From assembly GCA_946415645.1 (NCBI GenBank), contig CAMKTJ010000008.1, positions 1 to 64,000 of the forward strand: a DNA stretch of 64,000 bases, in the 5' to 3' direction. The DNA comes from an uncultured Prevotellaceae bacterium (GTDB lineage: Bacteria; Bacteroidota; Bacteroidia; Bacteroidales; Bacteroidaceae). Below are positions 50,487 through 59,482 of the stretch, piece by piece. Position 1 is the stretch's first letter. Each line of letters begins with the position of its first letter. The notes beneath the pieces were generated by a model. The model had not been told where the DNA came from. It saw only the letters and a list, made by a program, of their open reading frames with translations, and did not search any database. The translations under genes were made by a program, and so were the position numbers.

Positions 50487-50705
50487 GTTCGTTTTTTGTT
50501 AGTTGTACGGTCAGGAGCTGTGATTGGTTTCCGTTTTTCTTACGAAGTGGTTCCCTCACTTGGGGAAGTCTGGGCGGCAAATGCCGTTGCAGACTTCCCT
50601 GAATTAAAGAAACAGTGTGAGGTTCAAATAATTGTGTGACAAACAGCGTGCGTGACCTGCTAGTATAATACTTTTGTCAGAAAATATTATTATGCAATTA
50701 AATTA

Positions 50706-51110
50706 CTATTCAATACCAAATTCACCTTCGTAGGTGGTTCCGTCGCATTCAATGCTAAGAGTGTAGATGCCATCTGCCAAACCTGACAGAGAAACGGTAG
50801 CTTCTTCTACAGTTGCGAAAGAGATGGTTCCGCTGGCTACCTCGAATTCGTCCTCGTCATATATATAATAGGTAATGGTTCTACCTTCAGTGTCATAGAA
50901 GTTAAGACAACGGTTCTCCAGATCCAGCATGATGTCCATGTCCAATGTGACAACTTGTGCACGACCTCTTCTGGGACCTACGTTACCACTTGTTATGGGA
51001 ACGTTTCTTGTACCTTGAACGACTACAGGCGTAGGTTCGTCTGCGCGTACATTAGATACTTGCATTACCAGAGCAAATAGAATCACGAAAAATTTTACTG
51101 TTGTTTTCAT
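50706..51110 (-). CDS. DUF3244 family secreted protein
   Basis: 134 residues from the ATG at 51108-51110, preferred over an upstream frame to 51164 because the -7 box at 51146-51153 lies inside that frame. Signal peptide about 1-24 (VKFFVILFALVMQVSNVRA). The mature part carries the DUF3244 pattern: LDLENRCLNFYDTEGRTITYYIYDED, then VSLSGLADGIYTLSIECDGTTYEGEF, an immunoglobulin-like beta sandwich. These are small Bacteroidetes periplasmic or surface proteins of unknown role. Divergent from the TPR/HTH regulator at 51403, with a shared operator between them, so likely under its control. Confidence 0.8.
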   Translation of the reverse strand: MKTTVKFFVILFALVMQVSNVRADEPTPVVVQGTRNVPITSGNVGPRRGRAQVVTLDMDIMLDLENRCLNFYDTEGRTITYYIYDEDEFEVASGTISFATVEEATVSLSGLADGIYTLSIECDGTTYEGEFGIE

Positions 51111-51145
51111 AACTTTTTTTTGTGTTGGTTTTAATGTTTCGAATG

Positions 51146-51153
51146 CAAAATTA
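51146..51153 (-). promoter_or_regulatory. Promoter for DUF3244 gene
   Basis: Minus-strand TAATTTTG (-7) with TTTG at 51172-51175 (18 bp between). The left operator arm begins 8 bp further upstream. Confidence 0.7.
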
Positions 51154-51183
51154 CGTGCTATCAACCAAACGCAAAAAAAATTT

Positions 51184-51331
51184 ATGTTTCATTTTGTTTC
51201 ACTTTTTGTTAAAAAATGTTACATTCGTTTTTTAAATCTCATAAGATGCAGAAACACAGAAAGATAAAACGTATCATAATACTACCTCTTTTAACCACGA
51301 AACATTGCAATGTGAAACAAAATGAAACATT
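51184..51331. promoter_or_regulatory. Perfect 19-bp inverted repeat in divergent promoter region, candidate operator
   Basis: ATGTTTCATTTTGTTTCAC at 51184-51202 and its exact reverse complement at 51313-51331, 110 bp apart. Each arm itself holds TGTTTCA twice at 10-bp spacing. The arms lie 31 and 40 bp upstream of the two diverging -7 boxes, an activator-like position. The obvious candidate binder is the HTH protein encoded at 51403. Confidence 0.75.
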
Positions 51332-51370
51332 TTTTCTGCAAAGAAACACAAATTATCCATTTTTTTTGTG

Positions 51371-51378
51371 TAGATTTG
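51371..51378 (+). promoter_or_regulatory. -7 box for TPR/HTH regulator
   Basis: TAGATTTG, 24 bp before the start codon. Confidence 0.55.
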
Positions 51379-51402
51379 TACCCGATTTTAGGTGTGTAAC
51401 AT

Positions 51403-53157
51403 ATGAAAAAACATCTTTTTTGGCACTTTTTCGTGCTCGTGTCCTTACTGCTGACAGCGTGTTCTGAAGACCGCTCTTTGGGTCGGATTGAACAGATAAA
51501 AGCAATAGGTGACAGTAACCCGGAGATGGCATTGTCTATGCTTGATTCATTGGAAATTGAAGTACGGGGTAAAAGTGACTATATAAAGAGTAAATACGAT
51601 CTCTTGCGTATCCGTTTGAATGATAAGGCATATAAATTGCCTACCTCGGATATCATGATAAAGAAATTGGTGACCTTCTTCGAGGCCAATGGTTCTGATG
51701 CCGACAAGCAGGAGGTTCAATACTATGCTGGTAGCGTGTATCGTGATTTGCAGGATACACCTCGCGCATTGGAGCATTTTTTTAAATCTTTGGATTATGC
51801 GAATGCTAATCCCGGTAAGTGTGATTCTGTGATGCTATGTAATACCTATTCCAACATTAACTACCTGGAATACAAAGTTCAAAATTATGGAGAGTCGCTA
51901 AAAGCGGCTGTCAAGGAACTTGATATATGCAGAAAGATTAAATTGGATGCAACGATACCCTTTTCGCACGTTGGAATATCATACAAGGCCTTGAACAAAA
52001 ATGTTGAAGCTGAGGCGGCCTTTGATTCGGTATATTCGCATATTGTCCGGTCTAAAACCGAGGCGGAAAATCAGGATATTGTGGTTGCCTTATTGCATCA
52101 TTATTCTGAATTGAAGACAATGTCCAAGGCTAAAGACTGTATTAAACTGATAAAGGAAAATCCGTTAGAGGGTACTCCTACAAATACCTGCTTGGCAATG
52201 GGCGAATATTACAGGACCTTGGGATTGGCGGATTCAGCAGCCATTTATTTTACCAGGATTTTGGAAGAGTCAACAGATATTTATGCAAAATATGACGTTG
52301 CTAAGCTCATGTTTGACATGTATATTAATGCGGGAGATGCAGAAAAGGCCAGGTCATATGCGGCATCTTACATGATGTATAGCGATTCGCTGGACTTTGG
52401 TAAGCGTCAGGAGCTGGCAGCAACGGTCAATAATGCCTATCAGTATCATCTGGACCAGAAAAGGGAACAGGATCTGAAAGAGGAGAAGGAGCGCTACAAG
52501 AGTATCTCTGTCATTGTATTTCTGGCTGGTTCGCTGGTAGCTTGTGTGACTTATATTGTTAACTTCAAGAGAAAGCAGCGGCATCTGAGAGAGGTGGCAG
52601 CCCTGTCCTCTGAATTGCAGCGTGTGTCGGACGATGACAAGAAGTTACGCGAGGATATTAAGCGCAAGGAGAAGGACTTGGCAGAGTCGATGGCATCGCT
52701 GAAACGCTCTTCTTCTGAATTGGATGATGTAAAGAAAAAACTGCAGCGTGTGAACCAGGAACTGTTGGAGAATAATGATGTGTTGAAGAAGACGGAAGAG
52801 CAGTTGGAGGAGAAGAAAGAGCAGAACAAGACGTTCATAAAGTTGTTGCATCAGTCGGAATTCGAGGGTAAGGCAGAGGATGTCATCCGTGCTGTCCGTG
52901 CAGCTTCTAAGGGTAAGAAGGAGATGACGCTGGCCGAATGGAAACAACTCTACAAGGCTGTGGATGAGTTGTATCCTACTTTCCATGAGACAATTCTGAA
53001 ACAGCACAGGCGTGTTAGCGACAAGGAAATGCAGGTGCTGTACCTGATACGTATAGGCTTGTCTAAGCAGCAGATTATTAACATGACGGACATTGCACGT
53101 GTTACCATTTGGCGATGGGAAAAGAAGTTTGAATGGGTGCTTACGTCAGAAGAATGA
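51403..53157 (+). CDS. Membrane-spanning TPR regulator with coiled coil and C-terminal HTH
   Basis: 584 residues. N-terminal signal with lipobox-like LLLTAC (Cys about 20), TPR-like helical repeats (about 25-345; YYRTLGLADSAAIYFTRIL, ARSYAASYMMYSDSL), one transmembrane helix (SVIVFLAGSLVACVTYIV, about 367-385), a long coiled coil (about 390-485), and a C-terminal helix-turn-helix (IGLSKQQIINMTDIARVTIWRWEKKFEW). The TPR part should be periplasmic and the HTH cytoplasmic, making it a one-protein transmembrane signal transducer. This architecture is common and largely uncharacterised in Prevotella. It is divergent from the DUF3244 gene with a 19-bp inverted operator between. Confidence 0.82.
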   Translation: MKKHLFWHFFVLVSLLLTACSEDRSLGRIEQIKAIGDSNPEMALSMLDSLEIEVRGKSDYIKSKYDLLRIRLNDKAYKLPTSDIMIKKLVTFFEANGSDADKQEVQYYAGSVYRDLQDTPRALEHFFKSLDYANANPGKCDSVMLCNTYSNINYLEYKVQNYGESLKAAVKELDICRKIKLDATIPFSHVGISYKALNKNVEAEAAFDSVYSHIVRSKTEAENQDIVVALLHHYSELKTMSKAKDCIKLIKENPLEGTPTNTCLAMGEYYRTLGLADSAAIYFTRILEESTDIYAKYDVAKLMFDMYINAGDAEKARSYAASYMMYSDSLDFGKRQELAATVNNAYQYHLDQKREQDLKEEKERYKSISVIVFLAGSLVACVTYIVNFKRKQRHLREVAALSSELQRVSDDDKKLREDIKRKEKDLAESMASLKRSSSELDDVKKKLQRVNQELLENNDVLKKTEEQLEEKKEQNKTFIKLLHQSEFEGKAEDVIRAVRAASKGKKEMTLAEWKQLYKAVDELYPTFHETILKQHRRVSDKEMQVLYLIRIGLSKQQIINMTDIARVTIWRWEKKFEWVLTSEE

Positions 53158-53235
53158 CAGATAAGAAATAAAAAAGCATTTTTGTTTCGTAATTTCCTCT
53201 AATTTCACTATCTTTTTTCTTTTTTTCATAATTTT

Positions 53236-53352
53236 GAATCTGCTACGCAGTCTCGAAGTTACTCTCGTTCGGTAATAAAAATAAAAAAGTGGTTTTTATT
53301 TTGTATTCCGCTCACTTAATCGTAAATTTGAGTCTGCTTCGCAGCCTCGAAG
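53236..53352. repeat. Two copies of a 23-bp repeat upstream of argS
   Basis: GARTCTGCTWCGCAGYCTCG-type units at 53236-53258 and 53330-53352, 94 bp apart, each continuing into AAG. The second runs into the argS promoter hairpin. No gene in 53158-53446. Confidence 0.7.
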
Positions 53353-53383
53353 ATAGGCTGCACCTCGGAAAAACTCAAATAAA

Positions 53384-53415
53384 TTTGGTTTTTCTCTCGG
53401 TTTGCACTATCTTTG
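53384..53415 (+). promoter_or_regulatory. argS promoter with hairpin over the -33 element
   Basis: TTTG (53384-53387), 20 bp, TATCTTTG (53408-53415): textbook Bacteroidetes spacing. The -33 region lies in an inverted repeat, GAAAAACTCAAAT / ATTTGGTTTTTC (about 53368-53394, one bulge). Confidence 0.8.
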
Positions 53416-53446
53416 CACCCCGAAATTTATATATATAAGGTAGAAT

Positions 53447-55237
53447 ATGGAAATTGCAGACAAAATAATGAAGGCCGTGCAGGCCGTAATCGAGGAGTTG
53501 TACGGGCAGCAGGTACCTGAGAAAATGGTACAGTTGCAGGAGACTCGTGCCGAGTTTGAGGGCCAGCTGACACTGGTGGTATTCCCCTTCCTGAAGATGA
53601 GCAAGAAGGCTCCTGAGGCTACAGCACAGGAGATTGGCGAGAAGTTGGTGGAGAAAGTGCCTGAAGTAATCAGTAAGTTTAACGTCATCAAGGGTTTCCT
53701 GAACCTGACTATCAATCCCGCTCAGTGGATTGAGCTGTTAGAGAGCATTCAGCAGAATCCCACCTTCGGTTTCACTCCTGTTACGGAGCAGAGCCCCTTG
53801 GTGATGATTGAGTATTCAAGTCCGAATACCAATAAGCCCCTTCACTTGGGTCATGTACGTAACAACTTGTTGGGTTGGGCGCTTGCCAACGTAATGCAGG
53901 CCAATGGTAACAAGGTAGTGAAGACCAATATCGTTAACGACCGTGGTATTCACATCTGCAAGAGCATGCTGGCATGGCTGAAGTATGGTAACGGTGAGAC
54001 TCCTGAGACAAGTGGCAAGAAGGGTGACCACCTGATTGGTGATTACTATGTGGCCTTCGACAAACACTACCGCGAGGAGGTGAAGGAACTCGTGGCTAAG
54101 GGCATGGACGAGGAGCAGGCCAAGCAGGAAGCACCCCTTATCAAGGAAGCACATGAGATGCTGGTGAAGTGGGAGCAGAACGACCCTGAGGTTCGTGGCT
54201 TGTGGAAGAAGATGAACGAATGGGTATATGCCGGTTTTGATGAGACTTACAAGGCATTGGGCGTAAGCTTCGACAAGATATATTACGAAAGCAACACCTA
54301 TCTGGAAGGTAAGGAGAAGGTGGAAGAAGGTCTGGAGAAGGGTTTCTTCTATCGCAGAGAAGACGGTTCTGTATGGGCCGACCTGACCAAGGAGGGCTTG
54401 GATGAGAAGCTATTGCTCCGTTCCGATGGTACCAGCGTATATATGACGCAGGACATCGGTACCGCCAAGCTGCGCTTCCAGGATTTCCCCATCGACAAGA
54501 TGATTTACGTGGTGGGCAACGAACAGAACTACCACTTCCAGGTGCTCTCTATCCTGTTGGATAAGCTGGGCTTCAAGTGGGGTAAGGACTTGGTACACTT
54601 CTCTTACGGAATGGTAGAGTTGCCTAACGGTAAGATGAAGAGTCGTGAGGGTACCGTTGTAGATGCCGATGACCTGATAGCTACCATGATTCAGGATGCC
54701 CGTCAGATGAGTGCCGACAAGGTGAACAAGCTGGAGGGTATTACAGAAGAGGAGGCTCAGGAGATTGCACGTATCGTTGGTATGGGTGCCCTGAAGTACT
54801 TCATCCTGAAGGTGGATGCCCGTAAGAATATGCTCTTCAACCCTGAAGAGAGTATCGACTTCAACGGTAATACCGGTCCATTCATCCAGTACACATACGC
54901 CAGAATCCGCAGTATCCTGCGTAAGGTTGGAGAAGTAAACCTCGCTGATTTGGCAAAGGATACTGAGCTGAGCGATAAGGAGATCAGTCTGATTCAACAT
55001 CTGCAGGGATTCCAGACGGCCGTCAAGCAGGCTGGTACCGACTACAACCCCAGTTGCATTGCCAACTACTGCTACGAGTTGGTGAAAGAGTACAACCAAT
55101 TCTATCACGACTTCAGCGTGCTGCGTGAGGAGGATGAGAAGAAGCGCCTCTTCCGTATCGCCCTCTCTGCTGCTGTCAGTCAGGTGATCAAGAACGGTAT
55201 GGGCCTCTTAGGTATCGAAGTACCTGAAAGAATGTAA
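53447..55237 (+). CDS. argS: Arginyl-tRNA synthetase
   Basis: 596 residues, normal length. N-terminal Add-1 domain (about 1-105), class I signature SSPNTNKPLHLGHVRNN (HLGH for HIGH, about 125-141), KMKSREG at the KMSKS position, and the C-terminal anticodon-binding domain with DALR motif (YCYELVKEYNQFYHDFSVL). Charges tRNA-Arg; needs tRNA for activation. Strong promoter directly upstream. Confidence 0.97.
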   Translation: MEIADKIMKAVQAVIEELYGQQVPEKMVQLQETRAEFEGQLTLVVFPFLKMSKKAPEATAQEIGEKLVEKVPEVISKFNVIKGFLNLTINPAQWIELLESIQQNPTFGFTPVTEQSPLVMIEYSSPNTNKPLHLGHVRNNLLGWALANVMQANGNKVVKTNIVNDRGIHICKSMLAWLKYGNGETPETSGKKGDHLIGDYYVAFDKHYREEVKELVAKGMDEEQAKQEAPLIKEAHEMLVKWEQNDPEVRGLWKKMNEWVYAGFDETYKALGVSFDKIYYESNTYLEGKEKVEEGLEKGFFYRREDGSVWADLTKEGLDEKLLLRSDGTSVYMTQDIGTAKLRFQDFPIDKMIYVVGNEQNYHFQVLSILLDKLGFKWGKDLVHFSYGMVELPNGKMKSREGTVVDADDLIATMIQDARQMSADKVNKLEGITEEEAQEIARIVGMGALKYFILKVDARKNMLFNPEESIDFNGNTGPFIQYTYARIRSILRKVGEVNLADLAKDTELSDKEISLIQHLQGFQTAVKQAGTDYNPSCIANYCYELVKEYNQFYHDFSVLREEDEKKRLFRIALSAAVSQVIKNGMGLLGIEVPERM

Positions 55238-55244
55238 AGCCTAT

Positions 55245-55410
55245 TTACTATTTGACGATTTACTGTTTACGATTTAATGGTCATTTAACTATTTGATCAT
55301 TTGGATAAGCAAGGGCAACAATAGAAATAATACAATAACAAAATCGTAAATCAATAGCAAATCGTAAATTAAAAGAAAAAGTTGAATTTTGAAATTTGAT
55401 TTTTGAATTA
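55245..55410. repeat. Degenerate A/T heptamer arrays between argS and RNase H gene
   Basis: A 7-bp phrasing (TATTTAC, TATTTGA, CGATTTA, CTGTTTA, CGATTTA...) at about 55248-55300, and a second set (AATCGTA, AATCAAT...; GAATTTT, GAAATTT, GATTTTT) at about 55340-55405. No terminator hairpin seen. Confidence 0.55.
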
Positions 55411-55418
55411 ACATAGCT

Positions 55419-55847
55419 GTGGATTACGAGAAGCTAAAGGGAATTGTTGATTTCAACGCTATTGCGGTAGATGCCGGCTGTAGCGGTAACCCGGGTCCTA
55501 TGGAATACCAAGGGGTTTACCTGGGTAATGAACAGCGACTGTTCCACTACGGTCCTGTACATGGCACCAACAACATAGGCGAATTTCTGGCCATTGTCCA
55601 TGCCTTGGCGCTGATCAAGCAGAAGGGCTGGGATATGAAGGTGTATAGCGACTCGTACAACGCCATTCTCTGGGTCAAGAATCGCAGGTGCAAGACCAAG
55701 TTGGAACATACCCCAGAGACGGAGGGACTATTCCAGTTGATAGCCCGTGCCGAGGATTGGCTTTGGAAGAATCCACAGCATGCACAAGTGTTGAAATGGG
55801 AAACCCAGCAATGGGGTGAGATTCCGGCGGATTTTGGGAGAAAATAA
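55419..55847 (+). CDS. Ribonuclease H-fold protein (RNase HI-like)
   Basis: 142 residues, GTG start. Catalytic Asp in AVDAGCSGNPGPMEYQGVYL (about 17), Glu in NIGEFLAIVHALALI (about 51), Asp in KVYSDSYNAILWVKN (about 73), and a C-terminal Asp in PADFGRK at the fourth position. It cleaves RNA in RNA/DNA hybrids, if active. No hybrid-binding N-terminal domain, so it is the short type found alongside another RNase H in Bacteroidetes. Confidence 0.85.
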   Translation: MDYEKLKGIVDFNAIAVDAGCSGNPGPMEYQGVYLGNEQRLFHYGPVHGTNNIGEFLAIVHALALIKQKGWDMKVYSDSYNAILWVKNRRCKTKLEHTPETEGLFQLIARAEDWLWKNPQHAQVLKWETQQWGEIPADFGRK

Positions 55848-55884
55848 AAAGCCTCTCCCCAGACCCCTCCCCGAGAGGAAGGAA

Positions 55885-55919
55885 ACCGATTAGCGGTTAA
55901 AGGTTAGCGGTTAGCGAAA
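55885..55919. repeat. Heptamer array AGCGGTT type
   Basis: ACCGATT, AGCGGTT, AAAGGTT, AGCGGTT, AGCGAAA: same unit order as 44525-44559. Preceded by a G/C-rich palindromic segment (CCCCTCCCCGAGAGGAAGG) at 55863-55881. It ends 8 bp before the next start codon. Confidence 0.85.
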
Positions 55920-55927
55920 ATGTTTCA

Positions 55928-57745
55928 ATGAAGAGAGTACTTTATATATTTCGGTTTGTAATGTTCCTCACCGTCATTTCGCTGGTGGGGAAAATTGCGT
56001 TTATGCTTTACAATGCTGGAGACCAATGCGCAGTGCAGAATATCTTCAGCGTTTTGTGGGCAGGTCTGCCATATGACCTGAGCGTAGCGGCATTGCTGAC
56101 ATTACCTGTGTGGGTGGTAACAGCCTTCAGCCTGCGTTATCCTCAGATGCGCCTCAGAGCCATCTTGTCGCCTTATCTGGTGCTGTCCCTCTTGTTTGTG
56201 GTCGTGGTTACGGTGGGCGATATCGTGATGTATCACCACTGGAAATTCAAACTGGATGCTTGCATCTTCAACTATATGTCATCACCAGGTTCGGCAGGAG
56301 CCAGTGCTCCCATGTGGTACATTGTAACGTGCCTCTCTTCTGCTGCCATTCTGATTGTAGGAACAATCGTTGCAGCCATCCTGATGACTCCCAAGCGTGT
56401 GATGGAGGAGGGGAGTGGCATCAACAGAACCAACTTCCTGGCAACGGGAGCACTATTGCTCTTCACCGTTTGGGGTATAACAGGCCAAAGAAGTACAGAG
56501 GCCAGTGTGTATGAGTTCCATCCTATTGTGCTGAATCATGCAGCCGTGAATACCACGGGGCATATGCTGCATTCATTGTGGATGTACCAGCAGGCACCCC
56601 AGAAACAGGTCAGAAGTATGAAGGATGAGGAGTGTGATGCTCTGATGCAGGACCTCTATCCTGAGCAGATGGATGATATTACAGATACCTTGTTGACAAC
56701 TAACCGTCCCAATGTGCTGACCATTCAGTTGGAAAGCTTCGGTGCTTCTTTTGTGGAGGCACTGGGTGGAGCAGAGGGTGTTACCCCCGAGCTGTGCCGA
56801 TGGATGAAGAAAGGCGTGAACTTCACTAATGCGTGGGCTAGCAGTTTCCGTACGGACAGGGGAACGGTAAGTGCCCTTTCAGGTTGCTTGTCTTATCCTA
56901 CCTATAGTCTGATGATGGAGGATGACTGTCTGGGTCTTTTTCCCAGCATAGCTAGCACCTTGGCTGCCTATGGCTATAAGACCGATTATCTGTATGGCGG
57001 TCATTCCGAGAATATGAACAAGCGGAATTATCTGCTTGCATCCGGCTTCCAGACAATTTGGGATATCAGCAATCTGGATGTTCCTGAAGAAGAGCGTGAT
57101 GCGTGGGGAGCCAATGACAGTATCTCCTTCCAGCGTCTGTACAACATATTGACTACACGTAAGGATTCTGCCTGGTACTTCGGTTACCAGTCTATATCCA
57201 GCCACGAACCTTGGACGGTTCCTTACCATAAGTTGGAGAATGAGGTGTACAATGCCTTTGCCTATACTGACCATTGTCTGGGCGCCTTCCTGGATAGTCT
57301 GAGCCATACGCCTGTGTGGGATAATCTGGTTGTTATTATCTTTGCCGATCACGGAAGTATGTATCAGTTGGATTACCAGCATCCTATGTTCTTCAGGATG
57401 CCTCTGCTGATGGTAGGCGGTGCTGTAAAGGAGCCTAAGACATACGATATGTTTGTCAGCCAGAGTGATATGGTGGGCACACTGCTTGCGCAGATGCAGA
57501 TAAGCCGTAGGGATTATCCCTGGAGTAGAAATGTGCTGAGTAAGAATTATAAATATCCCTTTGCCTATGCTACCTATCCTTCCGGAATGCTTTATGCCGA
57601 CAAGACGGGTGTGACCATGATGGACTTGCAGTCGGGCTGTGTGGTATATTCAGATGGTGATGATGCCGAGAACAGAGTGCTCCGTACAAAGGCCATCCTG
57701 CAGCGCAGTTATGATAAACTGAGGGAGATAAATATTGGGAATTGA
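55928..57745 (+). CDS. LTA synthase / sulfatase-family membrane protein
   Basis: 605 residues. Five N-terminal transmembrane helices (about 8-185) followed by an extracytoplasmic alkaline-phosphatase/sulfatase domain: NVLTIQLESFGASF (metal-binding Glu), SSFRTDRGTVSALSGCLSYP (the Thr after FR or in GTVS is the probable nucleophile), DYLYGGHSENMNKRNYL, SSHEPWTVP, IIFADHGSMY (metal-binding DH). Relatives transfer phosphoglycerol or phosphoethanolamine to glycans or lipids. Bacteroidetes lack teichoic acid, so the acceptor is probably a lipid A or periplasmic glycan. It is followed by PAP2 and an outer-membrane protein gene, which could recycle the lipid by-product and act in the same envelope pathway. 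Confidence 0.85.
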   Translation: MKRVLYIFRFVMFLTVISLVGKIAFMLYNAGDQCAVQNIFSVLWAGLPYDLSVAALLTLPVWVVTAFSLRYPQMRLRAILSPYLVLSLLFVVVVTVGDIVMYHHWKFKLDACIFNYMSSPGSAGASAPMWYIVTCLSSAAILIVGTIVAAILMTPKRVMEEGSGINRTNFLATGALLLFTVWGITGQRSTEASVYEFHPIVLNHAAVNTTGHMLHSLWMYQQAPQKQVRSMKDEECDALMQDLYPEQMDDITDTLLTTNRPNVLTIQLESFGASFVEALGGAEGVTPELCRWMKKGVNFTNAWASSFRTDRGTVSALSGCLSYPTYSLMMEDDCLGLFPSIASTLAAYGYKTDYLYGGHSENMNKRNYLLASGFQTIWDISNLDVPEEERDAWGANDSISFQRLYNILTTRKDSAWYFGYQSISSHEPWTVPYHKLENEVYNAFAYTDHCLGAFLDSLSHTPVWDNLVVIIFADHGSMYQLDYQHPMFFRMPLLMVGGAVKEPKTYDMFVSQSDMVGTLLAQMQISRRDYPWSRNVLSKNYKYPFAYATYPSGMLYADKTGVTMMDLQSGCVVYSDGDDAENRVLRTKAILQRSYDKLREINIGN

Positions 57746-57793
57746 GAATTCAAAATTCAAAATTTTCGCTAACCCCTAACCACTAACCGAAAA
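57741..57793. repeat. Composite heptamer array between LTA-synthase-like and PAP2 genes
   Basis: ATTGAGA, ATTCAAA x2, ATTTTCG (57741-57768), continuing TCGCTAA, CCCCTAA, CCACTAA, CCGAAAA to 57793. It overlaps the stop codon region of the upstream gene (57743-57745) and ends one base before the PAP2 start codon. Confidence 0.8.
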
Positions 57794-57794
57794 G

Positions 57795-58532
57795 ATGAGA
57801 AGGTTGTTTCCAATATTGTTAAGTCTGCTTTACTCTGTAAGCATGATGGCTCAGGATGTTGTCTTGCAAGACAGCATTACTGACGTGTGTGGCACAGAAC
57901 ATAAGTTCAAGGCTAAGCAGCTGATAGTACCCGGCTCGCTGATAACCGTAGGTGCTGTGGGACTTGCCTTTAATGATAAGTTGGGAGGCTGGGGTGAAGA
58001 TACTCATCATAAGGTGGATAACTATATTCAGTATGCACCTGTTGCGGGTAATCTCTTTTTGGGTTGCCTGGGAGTAAAGCATAAGCATAATTTTGCCGAC
58101 AGGGTGCTGATTTCTGCTACTGCCTATGCTGTAGAAGTGGCTTTGGTAAACGGTCTTAAATATACTGTCAGGGAAACAAGACCAAATTGTGCTGATAGAA
58201 AATCTTTTCCTTCGGGACATACTGCCACGGCATTTACGGGTGCAGAATTGGTGCGTAAGGAATATGGTTGGGGCATAGGATCGGCTGCCTATGCGATTGC
58301 CGTTGCAACAGGTGCTTTTCGTGTATACAACAACAAGCATTGGTGTAATGATGTGCTGGCCGGTGCCGGTATAGGTATCCTCTCGGCCAACGTAGCCTAC
58401 TGGCTTTATCCCTTAGAGAAGAAACTATTTTCGTCCAAGAAGAATAAGCAGGATGCCGTCAGTAAGATGGTGGTGCCAACCTACGAGACGGAACATAATA
58501 CCATTGGATTTGCCTTTACGGCGGTTTTATAG
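57795..58532 (+). CDS. Phosphatase PAP2 family protein
   Basis: 245 residues. Signal-like N-terminus (LLSLLYSVSMMAQ) and the three PAP2 motifs: KYTVRETRP (C1), KSFPSGHTATAF (C2) and FRVYNNKHWCNDVLAG (C3, Arg/His/Asp). Members dephosphorylate lipid phosphates such as undecaprenyl pyrophosphate or phosphatidylglycerophosphate. The C-terminal 50 residues look beta-rich and may anchor to the outer membrane. It lies 3 bp before the next gene; probably one operon from 55928. Confidence 0.88.
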   Translation: MRRLFPILLSLLYSVSMMAQDVVLQDSITDVCGTEHKFKAKQLIVPGSLITVGAVGLAFNDKLGGWGEDTHHKVDNYIQYAPVAGNLFLGCLGVKHKHNFADRVLISATAYAVEVALVNGLKYTVRETRPNCADRKSFPSGHTATAFTGAELVRKEYGWGIGSAAYAIAVATGAFRVYNNKHWCNDVLAGAGIGILSANVAYWLYPLEKKLFSSKKNKQDAVSKMVVPTYETEHNTIGFAFTAVL

Positions 58533-58535
58533 CAG

Positions 58536-59465
58536 ATGAAGAGTAAGATAGTGTTTATATTGCTTATGGTTGTAGCGGGACTTCCCGTTCCGGCACAGAC
58601 AAGCGGACCTGAAACCTCTATGGTTTCACCTTACTATTTTGGCCCCAATGCTTTCCCTGTGCCTGACATGCTGGATGGTACTGTACAACCCGATTTACGT
58701 ATAGAACTGGACGGTAATCACTACTTTGGAACTAGGGGCGATCATACAACAGATCTTACCTTGAAAGTTAATATTCCTCTGTTCACGGACAGGGTAAACC
58801 TTTCTGCTTGGATGCCTTTGGTGGAATGGTACAGAAATTCTGACGAGAGTTTGGAGGCCTGTCATATTGCGGAGAGAGCCCTTACAGATCCCAAGGCGCG
58901 AAAGGGATGTGTGAGTGGTGACGTCTATGTGTCAGCTGATGTCCAGCTCTTCCGCCAAAAGCGCTATCTGCCGGACGTGGCGTTGCGTGCAGCGTTGAGA
59001 ACGGCTTCTGGAAACGACTTTCAGTATGCCCGTAACTATGATAGCCCAGGCTATTTCTTTGATGCCACGGTAGCAAAATCCTTTGCCTTGGGTGTAAGGA
59101 AGGAACATGACTTGCGTGTTGCCGCAAGTTTCGGCTTTCTTTGTTGGCAGACGGGCAAATCGCGCCAGAATGATGCATGGATGTATGGTCTGATGCTGAA
59201 GTGGACCTATAAGCGTTTCATGTTGGAGGAGACACTGCGTGGCTATAAGGGCTGGGAGCATTCCAGTACGAGGGACAAGGAACTGGCGCACGACCGTCCC
59301 TTTGTCTTGAAGACACGTGCCGCATATCGGATTGGGAAATGGGAGGCGTTGGCATCCTATCAGTTCGGAATACGTGACTATCCTTTCCATCAGCTACAGT
59401 TAGGAGCGGCTTATCACATCAATGTGTTGGGAAAGATAACTGCATGGGAAATAAAGAGAAAATAG
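58536..59465 (+). CDS. Probable outer-membrane beta-barrel protein
   Basis: 309 residues with a signal peptide ([17 protein letters not shown]). The mature protein opens with [14 protein letters not shown] and continues in alternating strands typical of barrels ([39 protein letters not shown]). A well-represented unnamed Bacteroidetes family found beside PAP2 genes. Function unknown; perhaps part of lipid or glycan remodelling with the two upstream genes. Its end overlaps the beginning of a longer metG frame, but metG proper starts at 59483. Confidence 0.7.
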   Translation: MKSKIVFILLMVVAGLPVPAQTSGPETSMVSPYYFGPNAFPVPDMLDGTVQPDLRIELDGNHYFGTRGDHTTDLTLKVNIPLFTDRVNLSAWMPLVEWYRNSDESLEACHIAERALTDPKARKGCVSGDVYVSADVQLFRQKRYLPDVALRAALRTASGNDFQYARNYDSPGYFFDATVAKSFALGVRKEHDLRVAASFGFLCWQTGKSRQNDAWMYGLMLKWTYKRFMLEETLRGYKGWEHSSTRDKELAHDRPFVLKTRAAYRIGKWEALASYQFGIRDYPFHQLQLGAAYHINVLGKITAWEIKRK

Positions 59466-59482
59466 ATAAAATATATAATATT

